Assembly: GCA_963732595.1 (NCBI GenBank)
Contig: CAVSZZ010000002.1
Coordinates: forward strand, 868,001 to 932,000
DNA length: 64,000 bases
From: JAFGXF01 sp963732595
Lineage (GTDB): Bacteria; Chloroflexota; Anaerolineae; Anaerolineales; Anaerolineaceae
Reading direction: 5' to 3'
The notes under the pieces are model-generated. The model had not been told where the DNA came from, made no database searches, and saw only the letters and a program-made list of their open reading frames with translations. The translations under genes were made by a program, and so were the position numbers. This document shows, in pieces, positions 27,150-35,932 of this stretch; the stretch's first letter is position 1, and every line of letters starts with the position of its first letter.

Positions 27150-30100
27150 ATGCCCATCAGCCTGACCCGTATGCTCGGTGGCGACCCCACCAAAAAAGAA
27201 ATCGATAAACTCATCCCGAAGGTCGAAGAGATCAATGCCCTGGAGGGCGCTTTTGAGGTCCTCAGCATGGATGAGTTGCGTCAAAAAACGACTGACTTCA
27301 AGCAGCGCCTGGCCGGCGGGGAAAACCTGGATGATATCCTGCCAGAAGCTTATGCAGCCGTCCGTGAAGCCAGTAAACGCACAAACGGAATGCGCCATTT
27401 TGACGTTCAGATGATTGGCGGAATGATCCTCCACCAGGGAAAGATCGCTGAAATGCGCACTGGTGAAGGTAAAACCCTGGTAGCCACATTGCCCCTTTAT
27501 TTGAACGCCCTCACCGGTAAGGGTGTCCACCTTGTGACTGTCAATGATTACCTGGCTCGCCGTGATGCACGCTGGATGGGTAAGATCTACCATGCGTTGG
27601 GGATGACAGTCGGTATCCTGCAAATGGCTGCCCGGACAGATAACGGCATCAATGCGTTTCTCTACGACCCGGAAAAAACTTCACCCCACGAAGATCAGGA
27701 CCAAATGCGCCTTGTTCCAAGACGTGATGCCTACCAGGCTGATATCACTTATGGGACCAACAGCGAGTTCGGCTTTGATTACCTGCGCGACAATCTCACC
27801 ATGAGTCTGAAGGATCGCGTCCAGCGAGGTCATTATTACGCAATCGTAGATGAGGTTGATAATATCCTGATCGATGAAGCCCGTACGCCATTGATCATCT
27901 CAGGTCCGGCTTCTGACGATACCGGTTGGTACCTTAAGATGGCCCAGGTCATTAAACAACTGCAGCCTGAGGATTACGAGATCAGCGAAAAAGATCAAAC
28001 CGTCTCCCTGACTGAGATCGGCGAGGCACATGTCGAACAATTGCTCAACACAACCTTGCGAGATCCTGAAAGGCCTGAGGATATCACTCCCGAGCAAGCG
28101 CGCTTATATGGATATCTCGAGCAGGCACTGAAAGCCCAATTCCTCTACCGTAGAAACAAGGAATATCTCGTGCAGGCAGGCAAGGTGGTCATTGTCGACG
28201 AATTCACCGGCCGTCTGATGCCGGGCAGACGCTGGTCTGATGGTCTTCATCAGGCTGTCGAAGCCAAGGAAGGCGTCAAGGTCGAAGCCGAGAACGTAAC
28301 TTATGCCACCATCACATTGCAAAATTACTTCCGCATGTATGAGAAACTTGCCGGCATGACCGGTACGGCATTAACGGAAGCTGAGGAGTTCTACAAGATC
28401 TATAAGCTGGATGTTCTACCGATACCCACCAACCTCGAATACCGGGTGATCGGAGCTGATGCCTCACTTCAGGAAGTAGCCGCCCGGGATGACTCGAATT
28501 ATAAATATTCCTATTATGCTCTACGCAACGACAGCGAAAAGAAACCCATATTCTGGCGGCGGAAGGATCACCCCGATCTGGTTTACCGGACAGACGAGGC
28601 TAAGCTGCGTGCCATCGCCGAGGAGATTCTCCGTTTTCATATCCTCGGGCGTCCCCAATTAGTCGGTACAACCTCTGTGGAACATTCTGAAAGGTTGTCA
28701 GACCGCCTAAGAGCTGAACCCATCCGGCGTTTGCTGCAAACACTCATGATCCGTGATGCCTGGTTCGAAAAGAATCGTCGCGAACCAGATGGTCGCTCGA
28801 TCCCTGATTTACAACCCCTCAATCAGAAACTGGAAACCCTGGCAGCCCCTGATCTGCGCCATACTGCGCGAGACCTTGGCCTGACCAGTATCAATCCCGA
28901 AGATCCCTCCAACCTTCCTCGCTTATTGAATATCCTCGAACTTTCAGAGCACGACATTCCCCGTCTGCAAGCTGTTATTCAGGGTGGCATCCCTCATCAG
29001 GTTTTGAATGCCAAGAAACACGATGAGGAATCACAGATCATCGCCAAGGCCGGTGCATTCGGCGCGGTTACGATCGCCACGAACATGGCGGGACGCGGTG
29101 TGGATATCAAGCTGGGCGGTGACCTTCCTGAGGAGATCCTCTCCAACGTCAATCGAATTCTTGGTCATGCCGGTGTACCGGATCCTTACAATCTGACCAT
29201 GCCTGAGCGATACAAAGCACTGACTCAGGTCGATCCCCTTGAGTATGGCATATACGATGAGGATGCCAGGACTTTTATTAAATACATAGAGGACATGGAT
29301 CGTGTGCGTGATTTGGGTGGCTTGCATGTGATCGGGTCTGAGCGGCATGAAGCCCGCCGTATTGACAACCAGTTGCGCGGCCGTGCTGCCCGCCAGGGTG
29401 ATCCGGGGTCTTCACGCTTCTACCTCTCACTGGATGATGATCTGATGAGATTATTTGGTGGTCAGCAGGTGGAAACCTTGATGCAGCGACTGAGCATCGA
29501 TGAGGCGGTTCCGATTGAAAGCGGGATCATTGGCCGCATGGTCGAGCAATCCCAGACCCGCGTTGAGGGTTCGAACTTTGACGTTCGTAAACATTTACTG
29601 GAATATGATGATGTCTTGAATGCCCAGCGCCTGCGCATCTACGGCCAACGCGATCAGATCTTCATCAAGGAAAACCTGGAAGAAGATATTCTTGACATGC
29701 TTCAAAAGGAAATCCAACGCCGTGTGCCAGCGGCGCTGGAGGAACCCGATGGCAGCTGGAAATTACTGGCCTATCTGGAAGAGATCCAACCCCCCATCGA
29801 TTTTCCAGATGTCTTCTACCCGTCCTACACCTTGCGGCTGTTGTTGGAGGAATTGGGCCAGCCAACCGATGCCAGTGACCTGAAAAACCGTTTGATCGAC
29901 CTTGCCCGGCGGGCCATCCAGGCTGAAAATGCCCATATCAAGCAATCAACCCAAAACCTGCTCGAACGCGCCAGCGAGTCAATGGATACCCAGCTTGCCG
30001 AACGCAACGATGCACTTGATACCTTCCTGGAGAATTATTCGGAAATCAGTGAAGATGAAACCAACCCACAGCAGAGACGGCCCCAGGAAGTACTGGATGA

Positions 30101-31193
30101 GTTGATGAATCTGACCCGCACACCTTTCCGCTTGCCAGTGGAATTGTTCCGGGTCCTGGCCAGCGATCCCCGCGCTGTTGAATCCGAATTACGCAATCAA
30201 GTCAGTGGATATCTGGTAGCCATCAGCCTGACCCGCCTGATCAATTCCCTCGAACGACGTCTGGGCGAACCGCTAGGTCTCAAGACCGATGATTTTCAGA
30301 ATCTTTCCTGGGAAGAAGCCAGCGGGCGCATTCTGGATGTAGTCGACAACATACTCACCAGGCGGGAAGATCGCTTGATCGGTGTGGATGGGCAAGTTAT
30401 TCTGGATCTTAATAATAATGCTCCTCGCATCGAGGCAGGCGTTACAAACCCAACCGAGTGTGTTCGTTTGCTGGGTATGGTTGCTCAAGCGTCTCGTGTA
30501 GGCTTCGATCCCAAAACACACCAGCGTGTGGTACAGATGACCACCCGTATTCGCTTCCCATATCTGGCCGCGGAGACCATCCAGGGTCGAAATGCGGAGG
30601 ATGTAACCCGGGATGTCCTGCTGCATTGTGAGGATGCCCAGGCTGCCATGCTCCAGGTCTGGGGACGAAGTGAATATGCCCGCCTGACATCGACCAACGT
30701 TACACTTGCCATGCTGGAAGAACGCCTGCAACAATCATTAGCCGAACAATTGGGCCAGGAAAAATACAATTCCATCTCATTGATCCCCCTGGTGGAGCAG
30801 ATGGCAGATATACGGGAAATGTTGGTGCCTCTGCTCGGGAATCGTGTTCAGAACGAGGTATACCGCCAGATCCTGTTAGGTGCCATATCAGAATTATGGG
30901 TGGATTACCTGACCCAGGTGGAGTCTCTACGTGTATCCATTGGTTTGGAAGCATATGCCCAGAAGGATCCCCTGGTCTCTTATAAAAGCAAGGCTTCCGA
31001 GATGTTCCAGACCCTCCTGGAAAATATACGCTCGTCAGTGGTTAGTCGTATGTTCGTCTACCGGCCTCGCATGGCAGCAGCTGCCTCCCAACCTGCGGTG
31101 AATGCCCCCGAAAGCGGAAGTTCCGTTCCGGTTCCCACACCAAAACCACCGCAGGGATCTGGAAAACACAAAAAGAAGCGGAGACGCCATTAA
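27150..31193 (+). CDS. secA: Preprotein translocase ATPase SecA, greatly enlarged
   Basis: 1,347 residues against the usual 800-950. All core motifs are present: Walker A TGEGKT (104-109), NDYLARRDA, DEVDNILIDEART, IATNMAGRGVDIKLGG and GSERHEARRIDNQLRGRAARQGD. Extra sequence lies in nucleotide-binding domain 2 (about residues 520-612, where E. coli has a short turn) and in the helical scaffold/wing region (about 850-1230) before the conserved LWVDYLTQVESLR...GLEAYAQKDP block. The tail ends in a lysine/arginine run (GKHKKKRRRH) and lacks the zinc-binding SecB site. SecA drives post-translational export through SecYEG. The surE ATG overlaps its stop (TAATG). Confidence 0.95.
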   Translation: MPISLTRMLGGDPTKKEIDKLIPKVEEINALEGAFEVLSMDELRQKTTDFKQRLAGGENLDDILPEAYAAVREASKRTNGMRHFDVQMIGGMILHQGKIAEMRTGEGKTLVATLPLYLNALTGKGVHLVTVNDYLARRDARWMGKIYHALGMTVGILQMAARTDNGINAFLYDPEKTSPHEDQDQMRLVPRRDAYQADITYGTNSEFGFDYLRDNLTMSLKDRVQRGHYYAIVDEVDNILIDEARTPLIISGPASDDTGWYLKMAQVIKQLQPEDYEISEKDQTVSLTEIGEAHVEQLLNTTLRDPERPEDITPEQARLYGYLEQALKAQFLYRRNKEYLVQAGKVVIVDEFTGRLMPGRRWSDGLHQAVEAKEGVKVEAENVTYATITLQNYFRMYEKLAGMTGTALTEAEEFYKIYKLDVLPIPTNLEYRVIGADASLQEVAARDDSNYKYSYYALRNDSEKKPIFWRRKDHPDLVYRTDEAKLRAIAEEILRFHILGRPQLVGTTSVEHSERLSDRLRAEPIRRLLQTLMIRDAWFEKNRREPDGRSIPDLQPLNQKLETLAAPDLRHTARDLGLTSINPEDPSNLPRLLNILELSEHDIPRLQAVIQGGIPHQVLNAKKHDEESQIIAKAGAFGAVTIATNMAGRGVDIKLGGDLPEEILSNVNRILGHAGVPDPYNLTMPERYKALTQVDPLEYGIYDEDARTFIKYIEDMDRVRDLGGLHVIGSERHEARRIDNQLRGRAARQGDPGSSRFYLSLDDDLMRLFGGQQVETLMQRLSIDEAVPIESGIIGRMVEQSQTRVEGSNFDVRKHLLEYDDVLNAQRLRIYGQRDQIFIKENLEEDILDMLQKEIQRRVPAALEEPDGSWKLLAYLEEIQPPIDFPDVFYPSYTLRLLLEELGQPTDASDLKNRLIDLARRAIQAENAHIKQSTQNLLERASESMDTQLAERNDALDTFLENYSEISEDETNPQQRRPQEVLDELMNLTRTPFRLPVELFRVLASDPRAVESELRNQVSGYLVAISLTRLINSLERRLGEPLGLKTDDFQNLSWEEASGRILDVVDNILTRREDRLIGVDGQVILDLNNNAPRIEAGVTNPTECVRLLGMVAQASRVGFDPKTHQRVVQMTTRIRFPYLAAETIQGRNAEDVTRDVLLHCEDAQAAMLQVWGRSEYARLTSTNVTLAMLEERLQQSLAEQLGQEKYNSISLIPLVEQMADIREMLVPLLGNRVQNEVYRQILLGAISELWVDYLTQVESLRVSIGLEAYAQKDPLVSYKSKASEMFQTLLENIRSSVVSRMFVYRPRMAAAASQPAVNAPESGSSVPVPTPKPPQGSGKHKKKRRRH

Positions 31194-31961
31194 TGCATAT
31201 TCTGGTTACCAATGATGACGGCGTGCATGCGCCGGGTTTGTTGGCGCTCGCGCAGGAGATGAAAACAGTTGGCAAGGTGACAATTTTAGCACCAGACCGT
31301 AACTGGTCGGCTTCAGGACATGTTAAAACGATGGAACGCCCCCTGCGGGTGAAGGAAACCCATTTGGCAGATGGCACCCCCGCGTTTGCCAGTGATGGCG
31401 CACCATCCGATTGTGTCGCCCTGGCACTTGCTTGGCCTGATCGCAGAGAAGATCGACCTGGTTGTTTCCGGTATTAATCCCAATGCCAATATCGGTCATG
31501 ATGTCACTTATTCCGGAACCGTGACCGCCGCGATGGAAGCCAGCATAGCCGGAATTCCAGGTCTGGCGTTTTCGCTCGATAGAACCCCGGAATCCACCCA
31601 TGAGCCGGATTATGGTCCCTGTGCACGCATCGCGGCCAGGTTGGTTAAACAACTGGGTGAGAAGGAATCAGCCGGGAACCTCTTATTGAACGTAAACGTA
31701 CCGGGTCTCCCCGAAGACCAGATCAGAGGCCTTCAAATCACCCGCCTTGGGATGCGAATTTATCGGGATGAATTGGTGACGCGACTTGACCCACGCAGCC
31801 GTCCATATTACTGGATTGGCGGTGAGTACCCGATCGCACTTCCCGAAAAAGGCACGGACGCCGGGGCATTGCAGGCTGGGTATATCTCAGTAACCCCACT
31901 CTCGTTGGATCTCACCGATGATCATGGTATGGAAGCCCTGCGTTCTTTGAATCTTCATTAA
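31193..31961 (+). pseudogene. surE: 5'/3'-nucleotidase SurE, interrupted by a one-base frameshift
   Basis: The first frame (31193-31477) begins MHILVTNDDGVHAPG, with metal ligands D8 and D9, and reads correctly to DGAPSDCVALAL. The rest of SurE continues in the next frame from about 31,431 (LGLIAEKIDLVVSGINPNANIGHDV) to the stop at 31961, ending DDHGMEALRSL. Skipping one base around 31427-31433 yields a normal SurE of about 255 residues. SurE is a metal-dependent phosphatase of nucleoside monophosphates. Both halves are well conserved, so the lesion is recent or a sequence error. Confidence 0.85.
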
Positions 31962-31966
31962 CAGGC

Positions 31967-32755
31967 TTATCCGAGCCACCCGAATAAACCTCCCACCCAT
32001 TTCAATATGCCCAGCAGGTCCAGGGCAGTGACAATGACCACCAGCAATAGGAACCTGTAGATCCACTTGGGGTCCCAATGAATGGCGTGTCGGGCAGCCA
32101 CCCACGCCCCAAGCATGCTGCCCACTGCGATGATCATTCCAAGCGTCCAGTTGATCTGCCCAGTACCCTGGAACACGATCAGGGCGGCTATATTTAAAAG
32201 AAAAATCACTGCCATCTTGACAGCATTACCCTGGGCAGTGTTGTAACCAACTCCCATAACCAATGTTACAAGAATGAAGATCCCTACCCCTAATTGGATG
32301 AATCCCCCGTAAATCCCAATGATGAACATCAGGAGGATGTGCCACCATTTCGGACGAGTGAGGTTCTGAAATGCCTGGGTGGTCAACCAGCGTTCGGAAC
32401 GGACCACCATCAGGACGGCCATCAATGCCATGACAATGCCGATGACCAGGCGCATGGTCGCTTCATCAAGGGAGACGGCAATGGTGGCCCCCAGAAACGA
32501 CCCTAATATCGCCGGTGCACCCAGGATAAGGGCGCCACGCACATCCAGCGTGTGATTGCGCCGAAAGGTAACCGCACCAGTGGCGTTTTGAAGCACGATG
32601 CAGACACGGTTGGTAGCATTAGCCATATTGGCTGGTAAGCCCAGGTAAATTAACAGGGGCAGCGTCAGGATAGATCCGCTGCCAGCCAGGGTGTTAATGA
32701 ATCCAGCCGCAAATCCGGCCAGGATCATGAGGGGATACAAATACCAATCAAGCAT
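31967..32755 (-). CDS. TauE/SafE (TSUP) family membrane transporter
   Basis: 262 residues, about eight membrane helices. The N-terminal AGFAAGFINTLAGSGSILTLPLLIYLG and the internal repeat GIYGGFIQLGVGIFILVTLV are the two TauE halves. The family exports or imports sulfur- or carbon-containing anions such as sulfite or sulfoacetate; specificity cannot be told. The gene converges with surE, with only 5 bp between the stops, and no terminator fits in between. Confidence 0.88.
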   Translation of the reverse strand: MLDWYLYPLMILAGFAAGFINTLAGSGSILTLPLLIYLGLPANMANATNRVCIVLQNATGAVTFRRNHTLDVRGALILGAPAILGSFLGATIAVSLDEATMRLVIGIVMALMAVLMVVRSERWLTTQAFQNLTRPKWWHILLMFIIGIYGGFIQLGVGIFILVTLVMGVGYNTAQGNAVKMAVIFLLNIAALIVFQGTGQINWTLGMIIAVGSMLGAWVAARHAIHWDPKWIYRFLLLVVIVTALDLLGILKWVGGLFGWLG

Positions 32756-32790
32756 TTCTGATTATTGCCCGGGAGTAGATTTTAACACAA

Positions 32791-32824
32791 CAAAAACCGC
32801 AGTCAGTTTGAGCTGACTGCGGTT
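32791..32824 (-). terminator. Rho-independent terminator downstream of the PspC gene
   Basis: A perfect 12-bp stem, AACCGCAGTCAG with its complement (32795-32806 and 32813-32824), with a 6-nt loop. On the minus strand the stem is followed by TTTTTGTTGT. Confidence 0.85.
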
Positions 32825-32844
32825 GGCATTTCACTGAGCATCTA

Positions 32845-33075
32845 TTACACTTTTTTGCTGGAGGTCACTTCAACCACGGGTTGGGGTTTCAGCTCGGAAG
32901 GCATCACAATCCACAGGATGATATAGACCAACAGTCCATGTCCGCCTAAAAGGAACATCAATACAAAGATCAGACGCACAATGGTGGGGTCGATATTCAG
33001 ATATCGTCCCAATCCGGAGCAAACTCCGGCCACCATGCGATCAGATTCACTACGAGTTAATCGTCGGTTTTCCAT
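32845..33075 (-). CDS. PspC domain protein
   Basis: 76 residues from the ATG at 33073-33075 (MENRRLTRSESDR), preceded by AAGGAG. The longer frame upstream lacks support. RMVAGVCSGLGRYLNIDPTIVRLIFVLMFLL and the IILWIVMPSE end are the PspC signature: a short cytoplasmic start followed by membrane helices. PspC-type proteins act in envelope stress responses. No pspA or pspB is nearby. It has its own terminator, so it is likely a single-gene unit. Confidence 0.9.
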   Translation of the reverse strand: MENRRLTRSESDRMVAGVCSGLGRYLNIDPTIVRLIFVLMFLLGGHGLLVYIILWIVMPSELKPQPVVEVTSSKKV

Positions 33076-33220
33076 TTCAAACTCCTTCACCTTGATATAC
33101 GCAGGATGCCTGGAGGGGTTGCGCACCATAAATCTTTAATTACACAAGGCCTGGAATGGGGGCGATGGGGTAAACCACATGAACTCGATTTCATATTGAG
33201 GCTTTCCGGAACCTGTTTTT

Positions 33221-34151
33221 CTATTTGGCCAGTCCCAAGATCCGGTCCAGTAGAACGGGGTCATCCTTTATCAAACCCGCCGCTGGTAATCGCCTCAACA
33301 ATTCAGCCCAATTGCGATCAGCATGGAAGATATCTGAAAAGATCGGCAAGGCTTCGTCCAGGCGGCCCAGGTCGACCAGAGTGACGGCCTGCCAAAAAGG
33401 CAGTTCGATTTGACCAGGCAACATATTGGTTGCTGCGCGGTACGCTTCCAATGCCTCTGCCACCTGCTTTTTGCCCAAAAGATCATCGCCGGAGTTCATT
33501 AATCGATAGGCTTTTTGGACATTCGACGAGCCGCTTCAGCTCGTCAATCGGTGTGGGGTGGTCCTCCACCCGCAGATCCACCCGGATGCCTTCCCAGGTC
33601 TTACCGGTTGACTTGCCCTCCACCACCAAAATGGCGGCGCTCTGCTGCCCACGAATGTCCCCCCCGGCCCTTTGGGCTGCCTCCAGCGCCAACAACAACC
33701 GGTCTTCAAGCGGACCCTGGGAATTTCTATACGCTTCTGCCATGGCAGGCCAGACGGTATCATTCAACATCATATTCGCCTGTGTGGAAAAGCCCTCTCC
33801 GCTGACATGCCCGGCTTTTGCGATACAACGCTTGCCAGTGTGGGTCGCCACATTACCATTGTTATCGATCATGGCCACCTGACGAAGATCACGCCCGTCA
33901 TCTTTTACCAAGAGCTCTTCTAGGGTTTCTGAGGCGCTCTTACCTGACCGCAACGAGTCGAGACCCAGCGGACCATAACTGACTTCCACCATTGACTGGG
34001 TGGCGATCGCCCCCACACCTGCTTCCGCCCAGGTTACCAATGAGCCTGTGGAAAACCAATGAGATTGTACGGCCACCCCCAGGCTGCCTGTCAGAGGATC
34101 GCGGGCAACGATGGAAAAGGTGTGTGCTAATGGGAATCGATTAAGTTCCAT
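33221..34151 (-). pseudogene. DUF1028 protein with C-terminal TPR-like domain, interrupted by a one-base frameshift
   Basis: The first frame (33483-34151) is a DUF1028 domain: HTFSIVARDPLTGSLGVAVQSHWFSTGS, then GVGAIATQS and the C-terminal DLRVEDHPTPIDELKRLV. Just after it the frame breaks at an A5 run near 33,517; with one A removed it continues as PKAYRLMNSGDDLL into a helical-repeat domain (EALEAYRAATNMLPGQIELPFWQAVTLVDLGRLDEALPIF) ending at 33221. Joined, it gives a protein of about 309 residues. DUF1028 followed by a helical tail is the architecture I expect for the family; the function is unknown. Confidence 0.8.
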
Positions 34152-34181
34152 ACCTCACCTCAGGGTTTTTGATCTGATGGT

Positions 34182-34958
34182 TCACTTCCAGTTTTCCAAC
34201 ATTACTTTTACGGAACGGACCATCTCCAGTGAAAAATCCGCGGATGTTTTACGAAGATACATAGCCTGTCCAATATTACCCGCGCCTTGATAGTATTGCC
34301 TGGGTTCACCTTCCGGAGATTCGAGTGGCCCATACATGCGTTTAAAATCCTCACTGTTTAGTCGCCGGTAAGCATCCTTGTAAACCACGTATTCAGGCTC
34401 GAAGCGTGTCGAGCGACTTTTTTCACTTAGCTCGCGCGCCGGACGACCGAGGCACAGAAGTGCAATTGGGAAGGCATATCTCGGCAAATGCAACAAGTCA
34501 CGGTGGACTTCATAATTTTCCATGATATCCCCGATATAACAGGAACCGATTCCAAGCGACTCGGCCGCGATCACAGTTGTCTGGGCAGCAATGAGCGCGT
34601 CACAGCAAGCCAGCATAAGGTCGGCTTCCTCGGGTGTCCTGTAAGGGATAGCCCTTTCCTTACAGAGCCGCGAAACCCCGCAGAATTCAAAGTAATCGAA
34701 CTGGCGTTGAAAATCGGCCAGATATAACAGAACCCAGGGAGCTTTGGCGATGAATGGCTGGTGATCGCAGGTTTCTGCCAGCCTTGCCTTAAGGTCTGGA
34801 GAGTCAATATTAATAATGGAGTACAGCATCATGTTACCGGCAGTGGGTGCGCGCAGGGTAGCCTCCATAATAACTTTTTTCTCCTGCTCAGTGATCGGCA
34901 TATCGGAATAAGCTCGAGTGGATCGCCGATTCATGATCACATCAATTGTCTGGTTCAT
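34182..34958 (-). CDS. Nitroreductase family flavoprotein
   Basis: 258 residues. MNRRSTRAYSDMPIT is the N-terminal FMN-binding motif, RAPTAGNMMLYS the second phosphate/FMN contact, and ESLGIGSCYIGD plus ALLCLGRPA the C-terminal FMN region. The family reduces nitro groups, quinones or flavins with NAD(P)H. A TATAAT box lies 49 bp before the ATG. It neighbours the DUF1028 gene (30 bp) and may be co-transcribed with it. Confidence 0.88.
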   Translation of the reverse strand: MNQTIDVIMNRRSTRAYSDMPITEQEKKVIMEATLRAPTAGNMMLYSIINIDSPDLKARLAETCDHQPFIAKAPWVLLYLADFQRQFDYFEFCGVSRLCKERAIPYRTPEEADLMLACCDALIAAQTTVIAAESLGIGSCYIGDIMENYEVHRDLLHLPRYAFPIALLCLGRPARELSEKSRSTRFEPEYVVYKDAYRRLNSEDFKRMYGPLESPEGEPRQYYQGAGNIGQAMYLRKTSADFSLEMVRSVKVMLENWK

Positions 34959-35006
34959 GGGTGCCTCTTTTCATTATCGGTAAATCAGGGCTAGGTATCT
35001 GATCCA

Positions 35007-35012
35007 ATTATA
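35007..35012 (-). promoter_or_regulatory. -10 box upstream of the nitroreductase gene
   Basis: TATAAT on the minus strand, 49 bp from the ATG, in an AT-rich stretch without a clear -35 hexamer. Confidence 0.4.
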
Positions 35013-35045
35013 GTGATTTTTTTGTATTGAAACCATTTTGGGGTG

Positions 35046-35075
35046 CAAAAAGCACCCAGCTTGAACTGGGTGCTT
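35046..35075 (-). terminator. Rho-independent terminator of the GyrI-like gene
   Basis: AGCACCCAG (35051-35059) pairs with CTGGGTGCT (35066-35074) around a 6-nt loop; on the minus strand it is followed by TTTTT. It lies 17 bp after the stop codon. Confidence 0.8.
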
Positions 35076-35091
35076 CTAGAGAAGCATTTAA

Positions 35092-35544
35092 CTATTTTAA
35101 AGGCATTTCGATGCGAGTTTGAGCTGGTGGGTCCACCTGGGGATCATTCAAATAGAATTCGATCGCCACGCCTGTACCCTCCAAGTTGTTCTCCACCATC
35201 CACTTGGACATGGCTTCGTACGCCGGTCCGCATTCCTCATAAGGACCAGTATATATCAAGGAGACCACCTTCGCAGCCGGTATCGTTCCAGCCTGGATAT
35301 CATCCCTTCCAGACAATCCGGCGGGAGTTTCAAAACCCATTTCGATATCCAGGTTCGCCATATCCATATTGTAGTAAATCACAAAAGGCATCCCGGTGGG
35401 TTGGGTTTTCCGCTCAGCCAGGTACCCCATGATCCTGCCATAAACACCCTCCAGGATACGTGGCAGATCCTGAGCAGCAGCATGTGTCCGGACAGATAAA
35501 ACAGGACGATCAGGGTACTCTTTCACCACACATGGTGTATGCAT
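35092..35544 (-). CDS. GyrI-like / AraC-type effector-binding domain protein
   Basis: 150 residues, a stand-alone ligand-binding domain. It starts with a strand plus RPVLSVRTHAAAQDLPRILEGVYGRIMGYL, and has VVSLIYTGPYEECGPAYEAMSKWM and a C-terminal EFYLNDPQVDP, the pattern of GyrI-like domains that bind hydrophobic or cationic small molecules. No DNA-binding part is attached. Shine-Dalgarno AAGGAG lies before the ATG. It has its own promoter with an overlapping operator and its own terminator, so it is a single, locally repressed gene. Ligand unknown. Confidence 0.82.
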   Translation of the reverse strand: MHTPCVVKEYPDRPVLSVRTHAAAQDLPRILEGVYGRIMGYLAERKTQPTGMPFVIYYNMDMANLDIEMGFETPAGLSGRDDIQAGTIPAAKVVSLIYTGPYEECGPAYEAMSKWMVENNLEGTGVAIEFYLNDPQVDPPAQTRIEMPLK

Positions 35545-35574
35545 ACAATTCTCTCCTTAGGTTATTTAGACTCT

Positions 35575-35602
35575 ATATTAGCACAAATGTTCTAATTGTC
35601 AA
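35575..35602 (-). promoter_or_regulatory. Promoter of the GyrI-like gene
   Basis: TTGACA (35597-35602), a 16-bp spacer and TAATAT (35575-35580) on the minus strand, about 30 bp before the ATG. The -35 hexamer is perfect. Confidence 0.65.
35577..35596. promoter_or_regulatory. Operator-like dyad inside the GyrI-like gene promoter
   Basis: A 20-bp inverted repeat with ATTAG/CTAAT outer arms and ACA/TGT inner arms (8 of 9 pairs match), filling the spacer and most of the -10 box. A dimeric repressor bound here would block RNA polymerase. The regulator is not identifiable. Confidence 0.5.
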
Positions 35603-35870
35603 GAGGGTTCGAGCTCACCCTTGCGGTTATCATCAGTCCTATTGGGAATTCTTATTATGGGGGTTATCCAAAATTATTCAACCTGCACCATGGGCAATGG
35701 AGGATAAACTTGCCCCGAAGCCGGCGACATAGGATTATAGGCCTGGGTGAGCTTGACCGGCCCTCGTTTAATTCCGCCCACAATTTGTATGGTGAGACAC
35801 CCTCCCTGCAACAAGATTTCTTCCATGGGTTAGGAATTTACAAGACTCTTTTATGTAAACCAATCGCCCC
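35603..35870. other. Non-coding stretch between the GyrI-like promoter and the heliorhodopsin terminator
   Basis: No credible reading frame, repeat or RNA gene is visible here. Short open frames on both strands lack protein character. Confidence 0.6.
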
Positions 35871-35913
35871 CAATAAAATAAAGGCCTAAATTTACTAGGC
35901 CTTTATTTTATTG
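35871..35913 (-). terminator. Strong terminator downstream of heliorhodopsin
   Basis: An 18-bp perfect stem (35871-35888 with 35896-35913) around a 7-nt loop. The GGCCTA core is flanked by A/T-rich arms, so U-rich tracts form on both strands. It starts 19 bp after the heliorhodopsin stop. Confidence 0.85.
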
Positions 35914-35932
35914 TTCATATCGGGAGCCGGGT

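Noticed and set aside
27000..27623. 207-residue open frame antisense to the start of secA
   Set aside because: It lies opposite the conserved SecA N-terminus, and its composition mirrors the sense strand.
30273..30734. 153-residue open frame antisense within secA
   Set aside because: Fully inside secA, no family resemblance, no Shine-Dalgarno sequence.
35596..35889. 97-residue plus-strand frame between the GyrI-like and heliorhodopsin genes
   Set aside because: It runs into the terminator stem, lacks a Shine-Dalgarno sequence and has no recognisable motif.
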